In this document: positions 43,306-52,584 of the stretch, piece after piece
Layout: each line of letters starts with the position of its first letter
Position numbering within the stretch: position 1 is the stretch's first letter
Assembly (NCBI GenBank): GCA_963808615.1
Contig: CAWEGV010000011.1
Span: forward strand, 1 to 64,000
Direction of reading: 5' to 3'
Length of the DNA: 64,000 nucleotides
Source: Palsa-504 sp963808615
Lineage (GTDB): Bacteria > Actinomycetota > Actinomycetes > Streptosporangiales > Streptosporangiaceae
The notes under the pieces: generated by a model
Databases searched by the model: none
The model's input: only the letters and a program-made list of their open reading frames with translations
Told to the model about the DNA's origin: nothing
Translations under genes and position numbers: made by a program

Positions 43306-43998
43306 TGAGTGCGAGCCGCGCTGTAACGCAGGCTGGCCGCTACCGGATTGGACGGCGCCGAAGGTGACGGTGACGTGCTGGAAGCCCAGCGAGGTCAGCA
43401 TGCCGTCGAGCATCTCCTGCGTGTTCTTCTGCGCCTCGGTCAGTAGCGGGCTCTGCTGGGCCGCGCTCTGGATCTTCTGCTGGGCCAGGATGTAGACCTG
43501 CTGCTGGCTGTTCGGGTTGCCGGAGAAGAAGTTCCCGATCCGGTTGAACAGCCCCTGCTGCTGCGCGTACACGTAGGACTGCGAGACGTTGAGGACGGCC
43601 GGTTCCAGCTGGGCCTTGGGCAGGCTGACCGTGACCGAGGTCCGGTCCGCGCTCACCTTGATGGCCTGGCTCTTGAGCTGCGAGAAGTCGACGAAGGCGA
43701 TGTCGGTGCCCTGCCCGATGAACAACGTCTCACTGCCCTCGAGGAACGACGGCAGCAGCCAGGTGCGCTGGGTCAGGTCGACCACGACCTCGAACGAGCC
43801 GCTGGCCGCCTCGTAGCGGCTGAGCTCGGTGATCGACTTCAGGATGACGGGCTGGCTGCGGACCGTGGTGGTCTCCGCGAAGGGGTTCCGCAACTGGGGC
43901 AGCAGGTGGATCGCGGACAGGACGACGATCGCCACGAGTACGGCGGCGACCGCGCCTACGATCCCGGCCAGCGACCCTACCCTCGGCATGCGCGCCAT
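43303..43998 (-). CDS. DUF4230-family membrane-anchored protein
   Basis: 231 aa. One N-terminal transmembrane helix (AGIVGAVAAVLVAIVVLSAI, about 11-30) anchors an extracytoplasmic domain. That domain has the DUF4230 pattern: VRSQPVILKSITELSRYEAA, EVVVDLTQRTWLLPSFLEGS, TLFIGQGTDIAFVDFSQLKS, and a Gln-rich helix (SQSYVYAQQQGLFNRIGNFF). The C-terminal region GFQHVTVTFGAVQ is typical. The family's function is unknown; a cell-surface role is likely. Confidence 0.82.
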   Translation of the reverse strand: MARMPRVGSLAGIVGAVAAVLVAIVVLSAIHLLPQLRNPFAETTTVRSQPVILKSITELSRYEAASGSFEVVVDLTQRTWLLPSFLEGSETLFIGQGTDIAFVDFSQLKSQAIKVSADRTSVTVSLPKAQLEPAVLNVSQSYVYAQQQGLFNRIGNFFSGNPNSQQQVYILAQQKIQSAAQQSPLLTEAQKNTQEMLDGMLTSLGFQHVTVTFGAVQSGSGQPALQRGSHS

Positions 43999-44109
43999 GG
44001 CTGTCGTCCTTTACGTGGTGCGGGGTGTCCGCGCGCACCGACTACCCCGGAGAGTCCAGAAAATTCAGGCCGCGCCGCATACTGCACGTGTACTGGGAAG
44101 ACACAAGGC

Positions 44110-44607
44110 ATGTCCAGGTACGGGTTCGGCCGGCGCTCGGGTTACCGGGCGCGCCGAGGGCGCTGGCCGAGGTCGCGAGCGGCCGGCTGCCTGCTGTGGG
44201 TGGTACTGCTGATCGCGCTGCTGATCGTGCTGTCGATGCTGTTCGGCGGCTTCCAGAAGGGCACCAAGGCGGACGGTCTGGGCCTCGTCCGTGCACCCGT
44301 CGCTGTTGCGAGGGCCGCAGGGGGCGCGGCGGCCGGTCATCAGCATGGGCCGCGCAGGTTACGCCAGCCCTCGCCGTGTCGATATGGAGAGCGCTATGTC
44401 GCTGACACTTTCGGATGGGCCGCTTTCCGGACATCCACCGGAGACCGTCAACTACCACCTCGAAGGTCCGGCCCACAAGCTGCTGATGCACCCATTCCCG
44501 CGGCGGGTGCGGGCGGCCTTCGGCGGCCAGAGCGTGCTGGACACCACCCGGGCCATGCTCTTGCACGAGACCGGGCTGCTGCCGCAGCTGTACGCACCGC
44601 TGGATGA
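44110..44607 (+). CDS. Small single-helix membrane protein; true C-terminus uncertain
   Basis: The ATG opens SRYGFGRRSGYRARRGRWPR, a Gly/Arg/Tyr-rich cytoplasmic stretch, then one transmembrane helix (CLLWVVLLIALLIVLSMLFG, about 29-48) and GGFQKGTKADGLG. Homologous small actinomycete proteins are roughly 60-70 residues. Here the frame stays open to 44607 with proline- and arginine-rich sequence, overlapping the DUF427 gene by more than 200 nt, so a stop has probably been lost through an indel. Only the first 55 or so residues are credible. Function unknown. Confidence 0.45.
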   Translation: MSRYGFGRRSGYRARRGRWPRSRAAGCLLWVVLLIALLIVLSMLFGGFQKGTKADGLGLVRAPVAVARAAGGAAAGHQHGPRRLRQPSPCRYGERYVADTFGWAAFRTSTGDRQLPPRRSGPQAADAPIPAAGAGGLRRPERAGHHPGHALARDRAAAAAVRTAG

Positions 44608-44712
44608 CATCCGGGCCGAACTGCTGCGGCCCAGGGCGACGCCTCGGATGTGAGCGGCTACCTGTGCTTCGGGCACGACGAGCTGGTCACCGAGGTGGGC
44701 CAGCCCGGCTAG
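44396..44712 (+). pseudogene. DUF427-family protein remnant with internal deletion
   Basis: ATG 44396 has GGAGAG 6 nt upstream. The N-terminus is a normal DUF427 start: SLTLSDGPLSGHPPETVNYH, FPRRVRAAFGGQSVLDTTRA, LLHETGLLPQLYAPLDDIRA, ELLRP. The frame then breaks and stops at 44653. In another frame the family's end appears immediately: GDASDVSGYLCFGHDELVTE, VGQPG, stop 44712. The whole centre, at least 60 residues including the CPFKG stretch, is missing. Not expected to be functional. Confidence 0.6.
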
Positions 44713-44944
44713 GCGGCTTCCCGGCGTTCAGCCTGCCGGGCCGGTTCCGGTTCGGCGGCCGCAGCGGCCCGCTTCGGGTCGGCTGCGATGCTCTCGCCGG
44801 GCGAGGCCAGGGCAGCCCGGTCGGCGCGGCCGGACGGACGGGCGGCCAGGAAGAGGCGACCAGCCACACGGTCAGCGTGCCGACCGCGACCAGGGCGATG
44901 AGGGCCAGCTGCCAGGCGGTCAGTGCGGTGTTCGGGTACGGCAT
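44709..44944 (-). pseudogene. Small membrane protein with one-base frameshift
   Basis: ATG 44944 follows AAAGGAGATCCCTGCC. MPYPNTALTAWQLALIALVA with VGTLTVWLVA is a single transmembrane helix seen in other actinomycete small proteins. One base missing near 44853 shifts the frame; the expected continuation FLAARPSGRADRAALASPGE, SIAADPKRAAAAAEPEPARQ, AERREAA runs to the stop at 44709. Without the shift the protein is about 78 aa. Its stop shares bases with the DUF427 remnant's stop. Function unknown. Confidence 0.55.
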
Positions 44945-45259
44945 GGCAGGGATCTCCTTTGCTGGACGGGCCGCGGCCCTGGGTAACCAGAACACCGGCC
45001 TCATGTGAGCGAGAAGGACCCCGCATCCGCTTCTCGCGGATTCCGATTGCGCGGTGCGCGGTGCCGGTCCCGCCCGGAGCTGGCATCGTGTCTCCGCGTC
45101 TGTCCGGGATCCTTCTCGTCACTTCTCAGCTCACCGCGTCGCGAACAGCGGCTATAGAGACCAAGGTCCCGTCGTGAGATGACTTGCGTACCTCGGGAGG
45201 CGGGATCCGCGGCCGGACGCTCACGCCCAGGATCGTTCGGGCAGAAAACAGGCGGACAT
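44945..45259. other. Intergenic stretch without a convincing gene
   Basis: 315 nt between the small membrane gene and the acs terminator. The first part holds the ribosome-binding site and presumably the promoter of the minus-strand membrane gene. The remainder has open frames only with poor codon bias and no recognisable family. No tRNA-like fold or strong palindrome was seen. Confidence 0.5.
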
Positions 45260-45300
45260 GCATGTGGCGGGCCACCTGATCACGGTGGCCCGCCACATGC
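45260..45300 (-). terminator. Strong hairpin terminator downstream of acs
   Basis: A perfect 17-bp stem (45260-45276 with 45284-45300) with loop TGATCAC lies 19 nt past the acs stop on the minus strand. No U-tract follows, as usual in actinobacteria. Confidence 0.85.
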
Positions 45301-45318
45301 GGGCAGAACCTATCGGGC

Positions 45319-47436
45319 CTACTCGGCGCCGAAGGTCTTGATTTCGTGCTCCTCTTCCTTGCTGAGTTCGCGCGGCACCTCGCCCTTGGCCTCCTTGGCG
45401 CTCTGCACCTGCTCCCGGATCTGCTCCACGACCTCGGGGTTGGCCAGGGTGGTGACGTCGCCGACGTCGGTGAAGTTGGACACGGACGCGATGACCCGGC
45501 GCATGATCTTGCCGGACCGGGTCTTGGGCATGTCGGAGACGATCCAGACGTTCTTCGGCCGGGCGATCTTGCCGATCACGGTCTCGATCGTCTTGCTGAC
45601 CTTGTCTTCCATCTCCTTGCCCGGCTCGTAGCCCGGCTTGAGGGAGACGTAGATCTCGACCACCCGGCCGCGGATATCGTCGATGACCGGTACCGCGGCC
45701 GCCTCGGTGACCTCCGGGACCGTCAGCGCCGCCGACTCGATCTCCTTGGTGCCCAGGCGGTGCCCGGCCACGTTGATCACGTCGTCGACCCGGCCCAGGA
45801 TCCGGAAGTAGCCGTCGGCCGCTTCCATCGCGCCGTCGTTGGTGAAGTACGGCCAGTCGTGCCAGTCCTGGCTGTCCGGGTTCGTGTTGTACTTACGGAA
45901 GTAGGTGGACAAGAACCGCTCCGGGTCGCCCCACACCGTCTGGAAGATGCCCGGCCACGGGTTGCGGATGCAGATGTTGCCCGCCTTGCCGCTGCCCGCC
46001 GGCACCGCGTCGCCGTTCTCGTCGTAGATCACCGGGTAGATGCCGAGCACGCCGGGGCCGCAGCTGCCCGGCTTCATCGGCTCCAGGCCGGGCAGGGTGC
46101 TGCCCAGGAAGCCGCCGTTCTCGGTCTGCCACCAGGTGTCGGTGATGGCCGCCTGGCCCTTGCCGACCTCGTTGTAGTACCACCGCCAGACCTCGGGCTC
46201 GATCGGCTCGCCCACGGTCGTCATGTTCTTGAACCGGTAGCTGTACTTGCCCGGCTCGTCCGGGCCGACCTTGCGCAGCATCCGGATCGCGGTCGGCGAG
46301 GTGTGGAAGATGTTCACCCCGAGCTTCTCCGCGATCCGCCACGGGCGGCCGCCGTCGGGGTAGTTCGGCACGCCCTCGTAGATCACCGTGGTGGTGCCCA
46401 GGGCCAGCGGCCCGTACACGATGTAGGAGTGGCCGGTGATCCAGCCGATGTCGGCCATGCACCAGTACACGTCGTCCGGGTGGATGTCCTGGTAGTACCT
46501 GGACGTGCCGGCCACGTACGCGAGGTAGCCGCCGGTGCTGTGCTGGCAGCCCTTGGGGCGGCCGGTGGTCCCGCTGGTGTACATCAAGAACAGCGGCGCC
46601 TCGGCCGGCATCGGCACCGGCTCGACACTCTGCCCCGCGTACCGCGGCAGCACCTCGTCGACGAAGAAATCCCGGCCCGCCGCCATCGGGGCCTGCGAGG
46701 CGTACTCGCCGGGGCGGCGCCGCCAGACGAGCACCTTGTCGACGTCCTGCCCCTCCTTGGCCGCCGTGGCCAGGGCCTCGTCGGCCTTGACCTTATGGTC
46801 GGTCATCGATCCGGCCCGGTAGTAGCCGTCCGACGTGATCAGCACCCGGCTGCCCGAGTCGGCGATGCGGGCCCCGCAGGCGTTGCCGCTGAAGCCGCCG
46901 AACACCTCCGAGTGGATCACCCCGAGCCGGGCGCAGGCCAGCATGGTGACCGGCAGCTCGGTGACCATGGGCATGTGCAGGGTCACCCGGTCGCCGGCCT
47001 TCAGGCCGCAGAAGTCACGCAGCAGCGCGGCGAACTCGTTCACCTGCCGGAGCAGGTCCCCGTAGCTGACGTGCTCGGGCTCCTCGGACTCCAGCTCGGG
47101 CACGAAGATGATCGCGCTCTTGTCCGGATCGGCCGCGGCATGCCGGTCGACGCAGTTATACGAGGCGTTCAGCCTGCCGCCCACGAACCACTTGTAAAAC
47201 GGCGCGGTGCTGGTGTCCAGCGTGGTGTGCCACCTCTGGTCCCAGGTCAGCAGATCGGCGTACTCCTTGAAGCAGTCCGGGAACTTGTCCTCGGTGAACC
47301 GCCCCCGGATGGCCGGGTCATTCGCGTTCGCCTGCGCCGTGAACCCGTCAGGTGGCGGGTAGCTCTCCTCCTCGCGCCAGTGCACCGCAATCTGTGCTTC
47401 GGATGTTTCGGCCTGCCCTTGGACGTCTTCGGCCAT
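45319..47436 (-). CDS. acs: Acetyl-CoA synthetase (acetate--CoA ligase)
   Basis: 705 aa, ANL superfamily. The AMP-binding signature FLMYTSGTTGRPKGCQHSTG (about 303-322), TDTWWQTENGG (about 458-468), the YFRKYNTNP region, GRVDDVINVAGHRLGTKEIE (hinge, about 569-588) and the catalytic Lys motif PKTRSGKIMRRV (about 656-667, the site acetylated in characterised Acs) are all present. It makes acetyl-CoA from acetate, ATP and CoA through acetyl-AMP. About 50 residues longer than many Acs proteins, mainly an N-terminal polar leader. Monocistronic with a strong terminator. Confidence 0.95.
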   Translation of the reverse strand: MAEDVQGQAETSEAQIAVHWREEESYPPPDGFTAQANANDPAIRGRFTEDKFPDCFKEYADLLTWDQRWHTTLDTSTAPFYKWFVGGRLNASYNCVDRHAAADPDKSAIIFVPELESEEPEHVSYGDLLRQVNEFAALLRDFCGLKAGDRVTLHMPMVTELPVTMLACARLGVIHSEVFGGFSGNACGARIADSGSRVLITSDGYYRAGSMTDHKVKADEALATAAKEGQDVDKVLVWRRRPGEYASQAPMAAGRDFFVDEVLPRYAGQSVEPVPMPAEAPLFLMYTSGTTGRPKGCQHSTGGYLAYVAGTSRYYQDIHPDDVYWCMADIGWITGHSYIVYGPLALGTTTVIYEGVPNYPDGGRPWRIAEKLGVNIFHTSPTAIRMLRKVGPDEPGKYSYRFKNMTTVGEPIEPEVWRWYYNEVGKGQAAITDTWWQTENGGFLGSTLPGLEPMKPGSCGPGVLGIYPVIYDENGDAVPAGSGKAGNICIRNPWPGIFQTVWGDPERFLSTYFRKYNTNPDSQDWHDWPYFTNDGAMEAADGYFRILGRVDDVINVAGHRLGTKEIESAALTVPEVTEAAAVPVIDDIRGRVVEIYVSLKPGYEPGKEMEDKVSKTIETVIGKIARPKNVWIVSDMPKTRSGKIMRRVIASVSNFTDVGDVTTLANPEVVEQIREQVQSAKEAKGEVPRELSKEEEHEIKTFGAE

Positions 47437-47565
47437 TTTGCGTGAGTCCCTCCGCTTGCGATTACTTCGGATTTAACGCAGGAAGCACTCCAAATTTAAC
47501 GCGAGCAGGCAGCATCATCTATGGTCACGGTCACATATCTGACCAGGTCGGCTTGAGAGTTACCC

Positions 47566-48015
47566 TCAGTACGCGCGCGCTGACGAGCGCAGCTCGGGGA
47601 AGGCCCGGTCCAGCCCGGTGATCCGTATGATCTTCAGCAGCGACGGGCGCGCCGAGGTGAGCGTGAGCTGGCGGCCCGCCTGCCGGGCGTGCCTGGCCGC
47701 CTTGGCCAGCATGCCGAGGCCGGAGGCGTCGCAGAAGGTCAGCCCGCCCAGGTCGACGCTGACCGGCGCCGGCCCTTCGTCGATGACCCCGCTGATGTAG
47801 GCATAGGCCTGCTCAGCCGTGGCCACGTCGAGCTCACCGGTCACGGTGACCACCTGGTATCCGTCCGCGCCTGCCTGGCAGGAAAGCTCCAGCTGGGCAG
47901 GCTCCAGCTCGGCAGCGCGCTCCGCGGTTATCACGGCCACATCACTTCCCCCGTCTGTGGCTGCCGCGCCGACGCTGGCGCGGTTCAGCTGACGAATGAT
48001 CACGTGCCACTCCAA
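47566..48015 (-). CDS. STAS-domain anti-sigma-factor antagonist
   Basis: 149 codons from a TTG; a GTG near 48003 or a later GTG is possible, so the N-terminus is uncertain. The STAS domain (about 45-140) reads GYQVVTVTGELDVATAEQAY, PVSVDLGGLTFCDASGLGML and ARPSLLKIIRITGLDRAFPE. FCDASGLGML contains the Ser that is phosphorylated by an anti-sigma kinase in this family. It should release a sigma factor when dephosphorylated. No partner kinase gene is adjacent. Confidence 0.85.
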   Translation of the reverse strand: MEWHVIIRQLNRASVGAAATDGGSDVAVITAERAAELEPAQLELSCQAGADGYQVVTVTGELDVATAEQAYAYISGVIDEGPAPVSVDLGGLTFCDASGLGMLAKAARHARQAGRQLTLTSARPSLLKIIRITGLDRAFPELRSSARAY

Positions 48016-48272
48016 CCCGTCGTCCCGTCAACGTCAGCGGCGCGACATTCCTTCCTCGCACCGCCGAACCGGGACCGGAACCCCAGAGCCCCGTACACCT
48101 GGGGTAGGGCCCCGATTCTGGCAGTAACTCCACTGCCAGCGCAAACAATTAGAACCCCGAAGCCTGAACCGAAACCGGGATCCTGCTGAGTAATACGTAT
48201 GAGTCGCGGCGAAGGTTCATCGGCTGGCCAGCTGCCGGTTGCCTAGGTCGGCGGCCGGGGTAACGTGCCGGT

Positions 48273-49280
48273 ATGCGCGCGTGGCACGTCGAGGCCCCGG
48301 GGCCGGTCACCGGCCGCCCGCTGCGCCTGCACACCGAGGACGACCTGCCTCGGCCCGGACCAGGCGAGCTGCTGCTCCGGGTCCTGGCCTGCGGCGTGTG
48401 CCGCACCGACCTGCACGTGACCGAGGGGGACCTGCCGCCGCACCGGCCTGGCGTGACGCCCGGTCACGAGGTGGTCGGCCAGGTGGCGGCGCTGGGCGAG
48501 GGAGCGGAAGCCGACGGCTTCGCGGTCGGCGACCGGGCCGGGGCGGCCTGGCTGCGCTGGACCGACAACGAATGCAGGTACTGCACGCGCGGCGCGGAGA
48601 ACCTGTGCCCGAACTCGCGGTACACCGGCTGGGATGCCGACGGCGGGTACGCCGAGTACATGACGGTGCCCGCCGGGTACGCCCATCGGCTACCGGAAGG
48701 CTATTCCGACCCCGAACTCGCGCCGTTGCTGTGCGCGGGCATCATCGGGTACCACGCGCTGCAGCGCGCCGACCTGCCACCGGGCGGCCGCCTGGGCCTC
48801 TACGGGTTCGGTGGTAGCGCGCACCTGGCCGCCCAGGTGGCGCTGGCCCGCGGCGCCACCGTGCACGTGCTGACCCGCGGCGAGCAGGCCCGGCGGCTCG
48901 CGCTCGGACTGGGCGTGGCCTCGGTGGGGGAGGCGGCGGACTCCCCGCCCGAGCCGCTGGACGCCGCGATCTTGTTCGCGCCCGTGGGCGACCTGGTACT
49001 GCCCGCGCTGGCCGCGCTGGACCGGGGCGGCACCCTGGCCATCGCGGGCATCTACCTGAGCGACATCCCGCCGCTGAACTACGAGCGGCACCTGTTCTCC
49101 GAACGGCAGCTGCGCAGCGTGACCTCCAACACCAGGGCGGGCGCCAGGGAGTTCCTGGACTTCGCGGCCGGCCACAAGCTGCAGGTCACCGCCCACCCGT
49201 ACCCGCTGGACGCCGCCGACCAGGCCCTGCGGGACCTGAAGGCGGGCCGCTTCGACGGCGCCGCGGTCCTGACCCCTTGA
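48273..49280 (+). CDS. Zinc-dependent alcohol dehydrogenase (MDR family)
   Basis: 335 aa. Catalytic zinc ligands: GVCRTDLH (Cys about 40-43) and TPGHEVVGQV (His-Glu, about 65-66). The lobe that binds structural zinc is WTDNECRYCTRGAENLC: Cys 101, 104 and 112 are present, but the first of the four ligands is Asp 98. The NAD(P) fold begins GGRLGLYGFGGSAHLAAQVA (about 170-189). It should oxidise alcohols or reduce aldehydes. The Asp ligand may still coordinate zinc or may weaken the site. Confidence 0.9.
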   Translation: MRAWHVEAPGPVTGRPLRLHTEDDLPRPGPGELLLRVLACGVCRTDLHVTEGDLPPHRPGVTPGHEVVGQVAALGEGAEADGFAVGDRAGAAWLRWTDNECRYCTRGAENLCPNSRYTGWDADGGYAEYMTVPAGYAHRLPEGYSDPELAPLLCAGIIGYHALQRADLPPGGRLGLYGFGGSAHLAAQVALARGATVHVLTRGEQARRLALGLGVASVGEAADSPPEPLDAAILFAPVGDLVLPALAALDRGGTLAIAGIYLSDIPPLNYERHLFSERQLRSVTSNTRAGAREFLDFAAGHKLQVTAHPYPLDAADQALRDLKAGRFDGAAVLTP

Positions 49281-49409
49281 AGTCCCGCAGCCGAGACACT
49301 GAAGGCTTCCTGACCGTTCGCTCGCAGTTGCCTGCCTATCCGCCGCACCGGCCGCCTGCGGTCATGGCACCACGAGCAACAGGCATACTGGGCATCACGA
49401 GGAGCTGCC

Positions 49410-51418
49410 ATGAGTAAGCAAGCCACGCCGCCGCCCGCCGGCGACACGCCCAAGCCGTCCGCGCCGCCTCCGCCGCCGCGCTGGCGGAACTGGATCTGGC
49501 CGATCATGATCCTGGCCATCCTCGTGCTGTTTTACCTGACGTGCCACGCGCTCGCCCTCGAACAGCCTGACCTACTCCAAGTTCCTGGACGATGTGGCCG
49601 CGCATCAGGTGAAGACGGTCCAGCTCGCCAGCACCGAGGGCGGCACGAGCACCGGCACGCTGACCAACGGCACCAGCTTCACCGTGGTCGTCCCGCCGCA
49701 GGCCGGCCAGGAGCTGCTGACCGAGCTGCAGTCAGAACAACGTCGAGGTCTCGTCCGCCCCCTCGGGGAACGGCTTCGGCACCACGGTGCTGATCTACCT
49801 GATCACCTTCGGGCTGCCGATCGTGTTCTTCATCTGGCTGTTCCGCCGGCTGTCCCGGGGCGCGGCCGGAGGACTGCAGGGCGCGCTCGGCGTAGGCCGG
49901 TCCCGGGCCAAGGTGTTCGACGAGGAACGGCCGTCCACCACGTTCGCCGACGTGGCCGGCTACGAGGGGGCCAAGTCCGAGATCGAAGAGGTGGTGGACT
50001 TCCTGCGCAACCCGGACCGGTACGCCAGGGCGGGCGCGATGGTGCCCCGCGGCGTGCTGATGGTCGGGCCGCCCGGCACCGGCAAGACGCTGCTGGCCCG
50101 CGCGGTGGCCGGCGAGGCGCACGTGCCGTTCTTCTCGGTCTCAGGCTCCGGGTTCGTCGAGCTGTTCGTCGGGGTCGGCGCGGCCCGGGTCCGTGACCTG
50201 TTCGAGCAGGCGCGCAAGCGCGCGCCCGCCATCATCTTCATCGACGAGATTGACGCCATCGGCCAGCGCCGGGCCGGCACGGGAGCGGTGGTGGCCAACG
50301 ACGAGCGGGAGCAGACGCTCAACCAGCTGCTGGCCGAGATGGACGGCTTCGAGCCCTCGGCGGGCATCGTGGTGCTGGCGGCCACCAACCGCCCGGAGAT
50401 CCTCGACCCGGCGCTGCTGCGGCCGGGCCGGTTCGACCGGCAGGTCACGATCCCGTTGCCGAACGTCAACGAGCGGGCCGCGATCCTCGCCGTGCACTGC
50501 AAGGACAAGAAGCTGGCTCCGGGCGTGGACCTGAACGCCGTGGCCCGCGGCACGCCCGGCTTCTCCGGCGCCGATCTGGCCAACCTGGCCAACGAGGCGG
50601 CCATCAACGCGGTCCGCGCCGGCCGCGACGTGCTGACCGCCGACGACTTCGGCGCGGCCAGGGACCGCATCATCCTCGGCCGCCGTGAAGGCTCCAACGT
50701 GCTGCTTCCTGAGGAGAAGCACGCTGTGGCGGTGCACGAGTCCGGGCACGCCATGGTCGCCGCGCTGTCCGAACACGCCGACCCGGTGGCCAAGGTGACC
50801 ATCTTGCCCGCGGGCCAGACCCTGGGCGTGACCGAGCAGCTGCCGCTGGTCGAGCGGCACATGTACGGCGAGGACTACCTGCTCGATTCGCTGGCCGTCC
50901 GCCTCGGCGGCCGGGCCGCCGAGCTGGTGGTGATCGGCCAGGGGTCGACTGGTGCCGCCAATGACCTGGCCGGGGCGACCGACCTGGCCACCAAGATGGT
51001 CAGGGAGTTCGGCCTGTCGGACAAGCTCGGCCCGATCGGGTACCCCGAGGGCGGGTCGGTGTTCCTCGGCGGCGGCGCGCCCATGTCCAGCCGCCCGTTC
51101 GCCGAGGCGACCCAGGCGGAAATCGACAAGGAGGTCTCGCGCCTGCTGCGCCAGGCCGAGGAGCGGGCGATCGAGCTGCTCAAGGACCACCGCCCCGAGC
51201 TCGACTCGCTGGTCAGCCTGCTGCTGGAGAAGGAGACCGTGGACGGGGCCGATGTGTACCGGCTGGCCGGCCGGCCCGACCGGTCGGCCACCGTCCCGCC
51301 GGTGCCGCCGACCACCATGGCCCCGCCCCGCGTGGCGGCCGTCACCGACGCCACCGCGCCCCAGCCCACTGAGGCGGCTACCGCGCCGATGGTCGCTGAC
51401 CGCCCGGAATCCAGGTAG
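49410..51418 (+). CDS. ftsH: ATP-dependent zinc metalloprotease FtsH, with two one-base insertions in the 5' part
   Basis: Start ATG 49410 with GAGGAGC upstream; a Pro-rich tail precedes helix 1 (IWPIMILAILVLFYLT). An extra base near 49553 shifts the frame before NSLTYSKFLDDVAAHQVKTV, and a second near 49734 shifts it again before NNVEVSSAPSGNGFGTTV and helix 2 (LIYLITFGLPIVFFIWLF). From there to 51418 the protein is intact: Walker A GPPGTGKTLL, Walker B IIFIDEIDAI, the SRH arginine region NRPEILDPALLRPGRFDRQV and zinc site VHESGHAMVA. Joined length about 667 aa. FtsH is a membrane AAA+ protease, usually important for viability, so sequence error is more likely than real loss. Confidence 0.88.
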
Positions 51419-51520
51419 TTTTCTCCCGAACGGACCGGGGTACCACGCCTCGGCCGGCTGCGTGGCTCGCTGGCGGTTCGCCGGTCGGCCTACGCCCGGG
51501 CCAGGTGTACCCTCGGCGCT

Positions 51521-52555
51521 ATGGCGATGTCGGCCTACATTCCCAGCCCGCCGATCAGCAGCTTCCACATCGGCCCGCTGGTCATTCACTTCTACGCGCT
51601 GATGTACCTGGTCGGCATCGCCGCCGCGGTCATCATCACCCGGCGGCGGTACCGCGCGGTGGGCGGCGATCCCGACCTGGTGGGCGAGGTGGCGCTGTGG
51701 AGTGTCCCGGCCGGGATCATCGGCGGCCGGATCTACTTCGACATCACCACCCCGATGGACATCCCGCACGTGTGGTACGGCCCGTTCGCGGTGTGGGACG
51801 GCGGGCTGGGCATCTGGGGCGGGGTGGCGCTGGCCGCCGTGGTCGGCGTCTGGCGGCTGCGCCGGCACGGCGTGAACGTGGCCCTGTTCATGGACGCGGT
51901 GGCGCCGGCGCTGCTGGTCGCGCAGGGCATCGGGCGGATCGGCAACTACTTCAACAAGGAGCTGTTCGGCCGGCCGACCTCGCTGCCCTGGGGCCTGGAG
52001 ATCCCGTACCAGTACCGCGTATCCGGCGGCATCCCGGCTCAGTACCTGCACTTCAGCACGTTCCAGCCCACCTTCCTCTACGAGCTGATCTTCGACTTCG
52101 CCTGGGCCGGCCTGCTGGTCTGGCTCGGGCATCACCGCACGATCAAGCCGCCGGGGCTGTTCGCCCTGTACGTGTTCGGCTATTCGGCCTACCGGATCTT
52201 CGAGGAGTCGCTGCGGATCGACTCCTCGGTGTACATCTTCGGGCTGCGCCTGAACATGTACATCGCATCGGCGCTGACCGTGGTGGGCGCCGTCTGGTTC
52301 TACCGCAGCCAGCGCCGGGCTCTGCCGGAAGCCCCCGCCGCGAACGCGGCCCAATTCAGCACAGCCGTGGAAGCCCCCGCCGCGGACGCGGCCCAGGCCG
52401 ACCCTGCCGCGAACGCGGCCCAGGTCCCCCCCGCCGCGGGCGCGGAGCCTGCCGGTGACCCCGGCCCGGAAGCCCTGGAGGCGGCCGCCGCCGGTCCGGG
52501 CGAGGAACCGCGCGAATCACGCGACGCCGGGCAGGCCGCTCCGGGCCCGGCGTAG
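51521..52555 (+). CDS. lgt: Prolipoprotein diacylglyceryl transferase
   Basis: 344 aa, multi-spanning. The Lgt signature is GRIGNYFNKELFGRPTSLPW (about 138-157), with the N-terminal IHFYALMYLVGIAAAVII, GGRIYFDI, VWDGGLGIWGGV and the late YRIFEESLRIDS. It transfers diacylglycerol to the lipobox Cys of prelipoproteins in the membrane. The last 75 residues form an Ala/Pro-rich tail with repeated AANAAQ units, typical of actinomycete Lgt. Unbroken frame. Confidence 0.95.
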   Translation: MAMSAYIPSPPISSFHIGPLVIHFYALMYLVGIAAAVIITRRRYRAVGGDPDLVGEVALWSVPAGIIGGRIYFDITTPMDIPHVWYGPFAVWDGGLGIWGGVALAAVVGVWRLRRHGVNVALFMDAVAPALLVAQGIGRIGNYFNKELFGRPTSLPWGLEIPYQYRVSGGIPAQYLHFSTFQPTFLYELIFDFAWAGLLVWLGHHRTIKPPGLFALYVFGYSAYRIFEESLRIDSSVYIFGLRLNMYIASALTVVGAVWFYRSQRRALPEAPAANAAQFSTAVEAPAADAAQADPAANAAQVPPAAGAEPAGDPGPEALEAAAAGPGEEPRESRDAGQAAPGPA

Positions 52556-52584
52556 CGTGTCCGCCCGACCCCTGGTCCTGCCCT

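Noticed and set aside
49540..49740. Programmed ribosomal frameshifting in ftsH
   Set aside because: No slippery heptamer or downstream pseudoknot is apparent, two shifts would be needed, and FtsH is not known to use frameshifting; sequence error is simpler.
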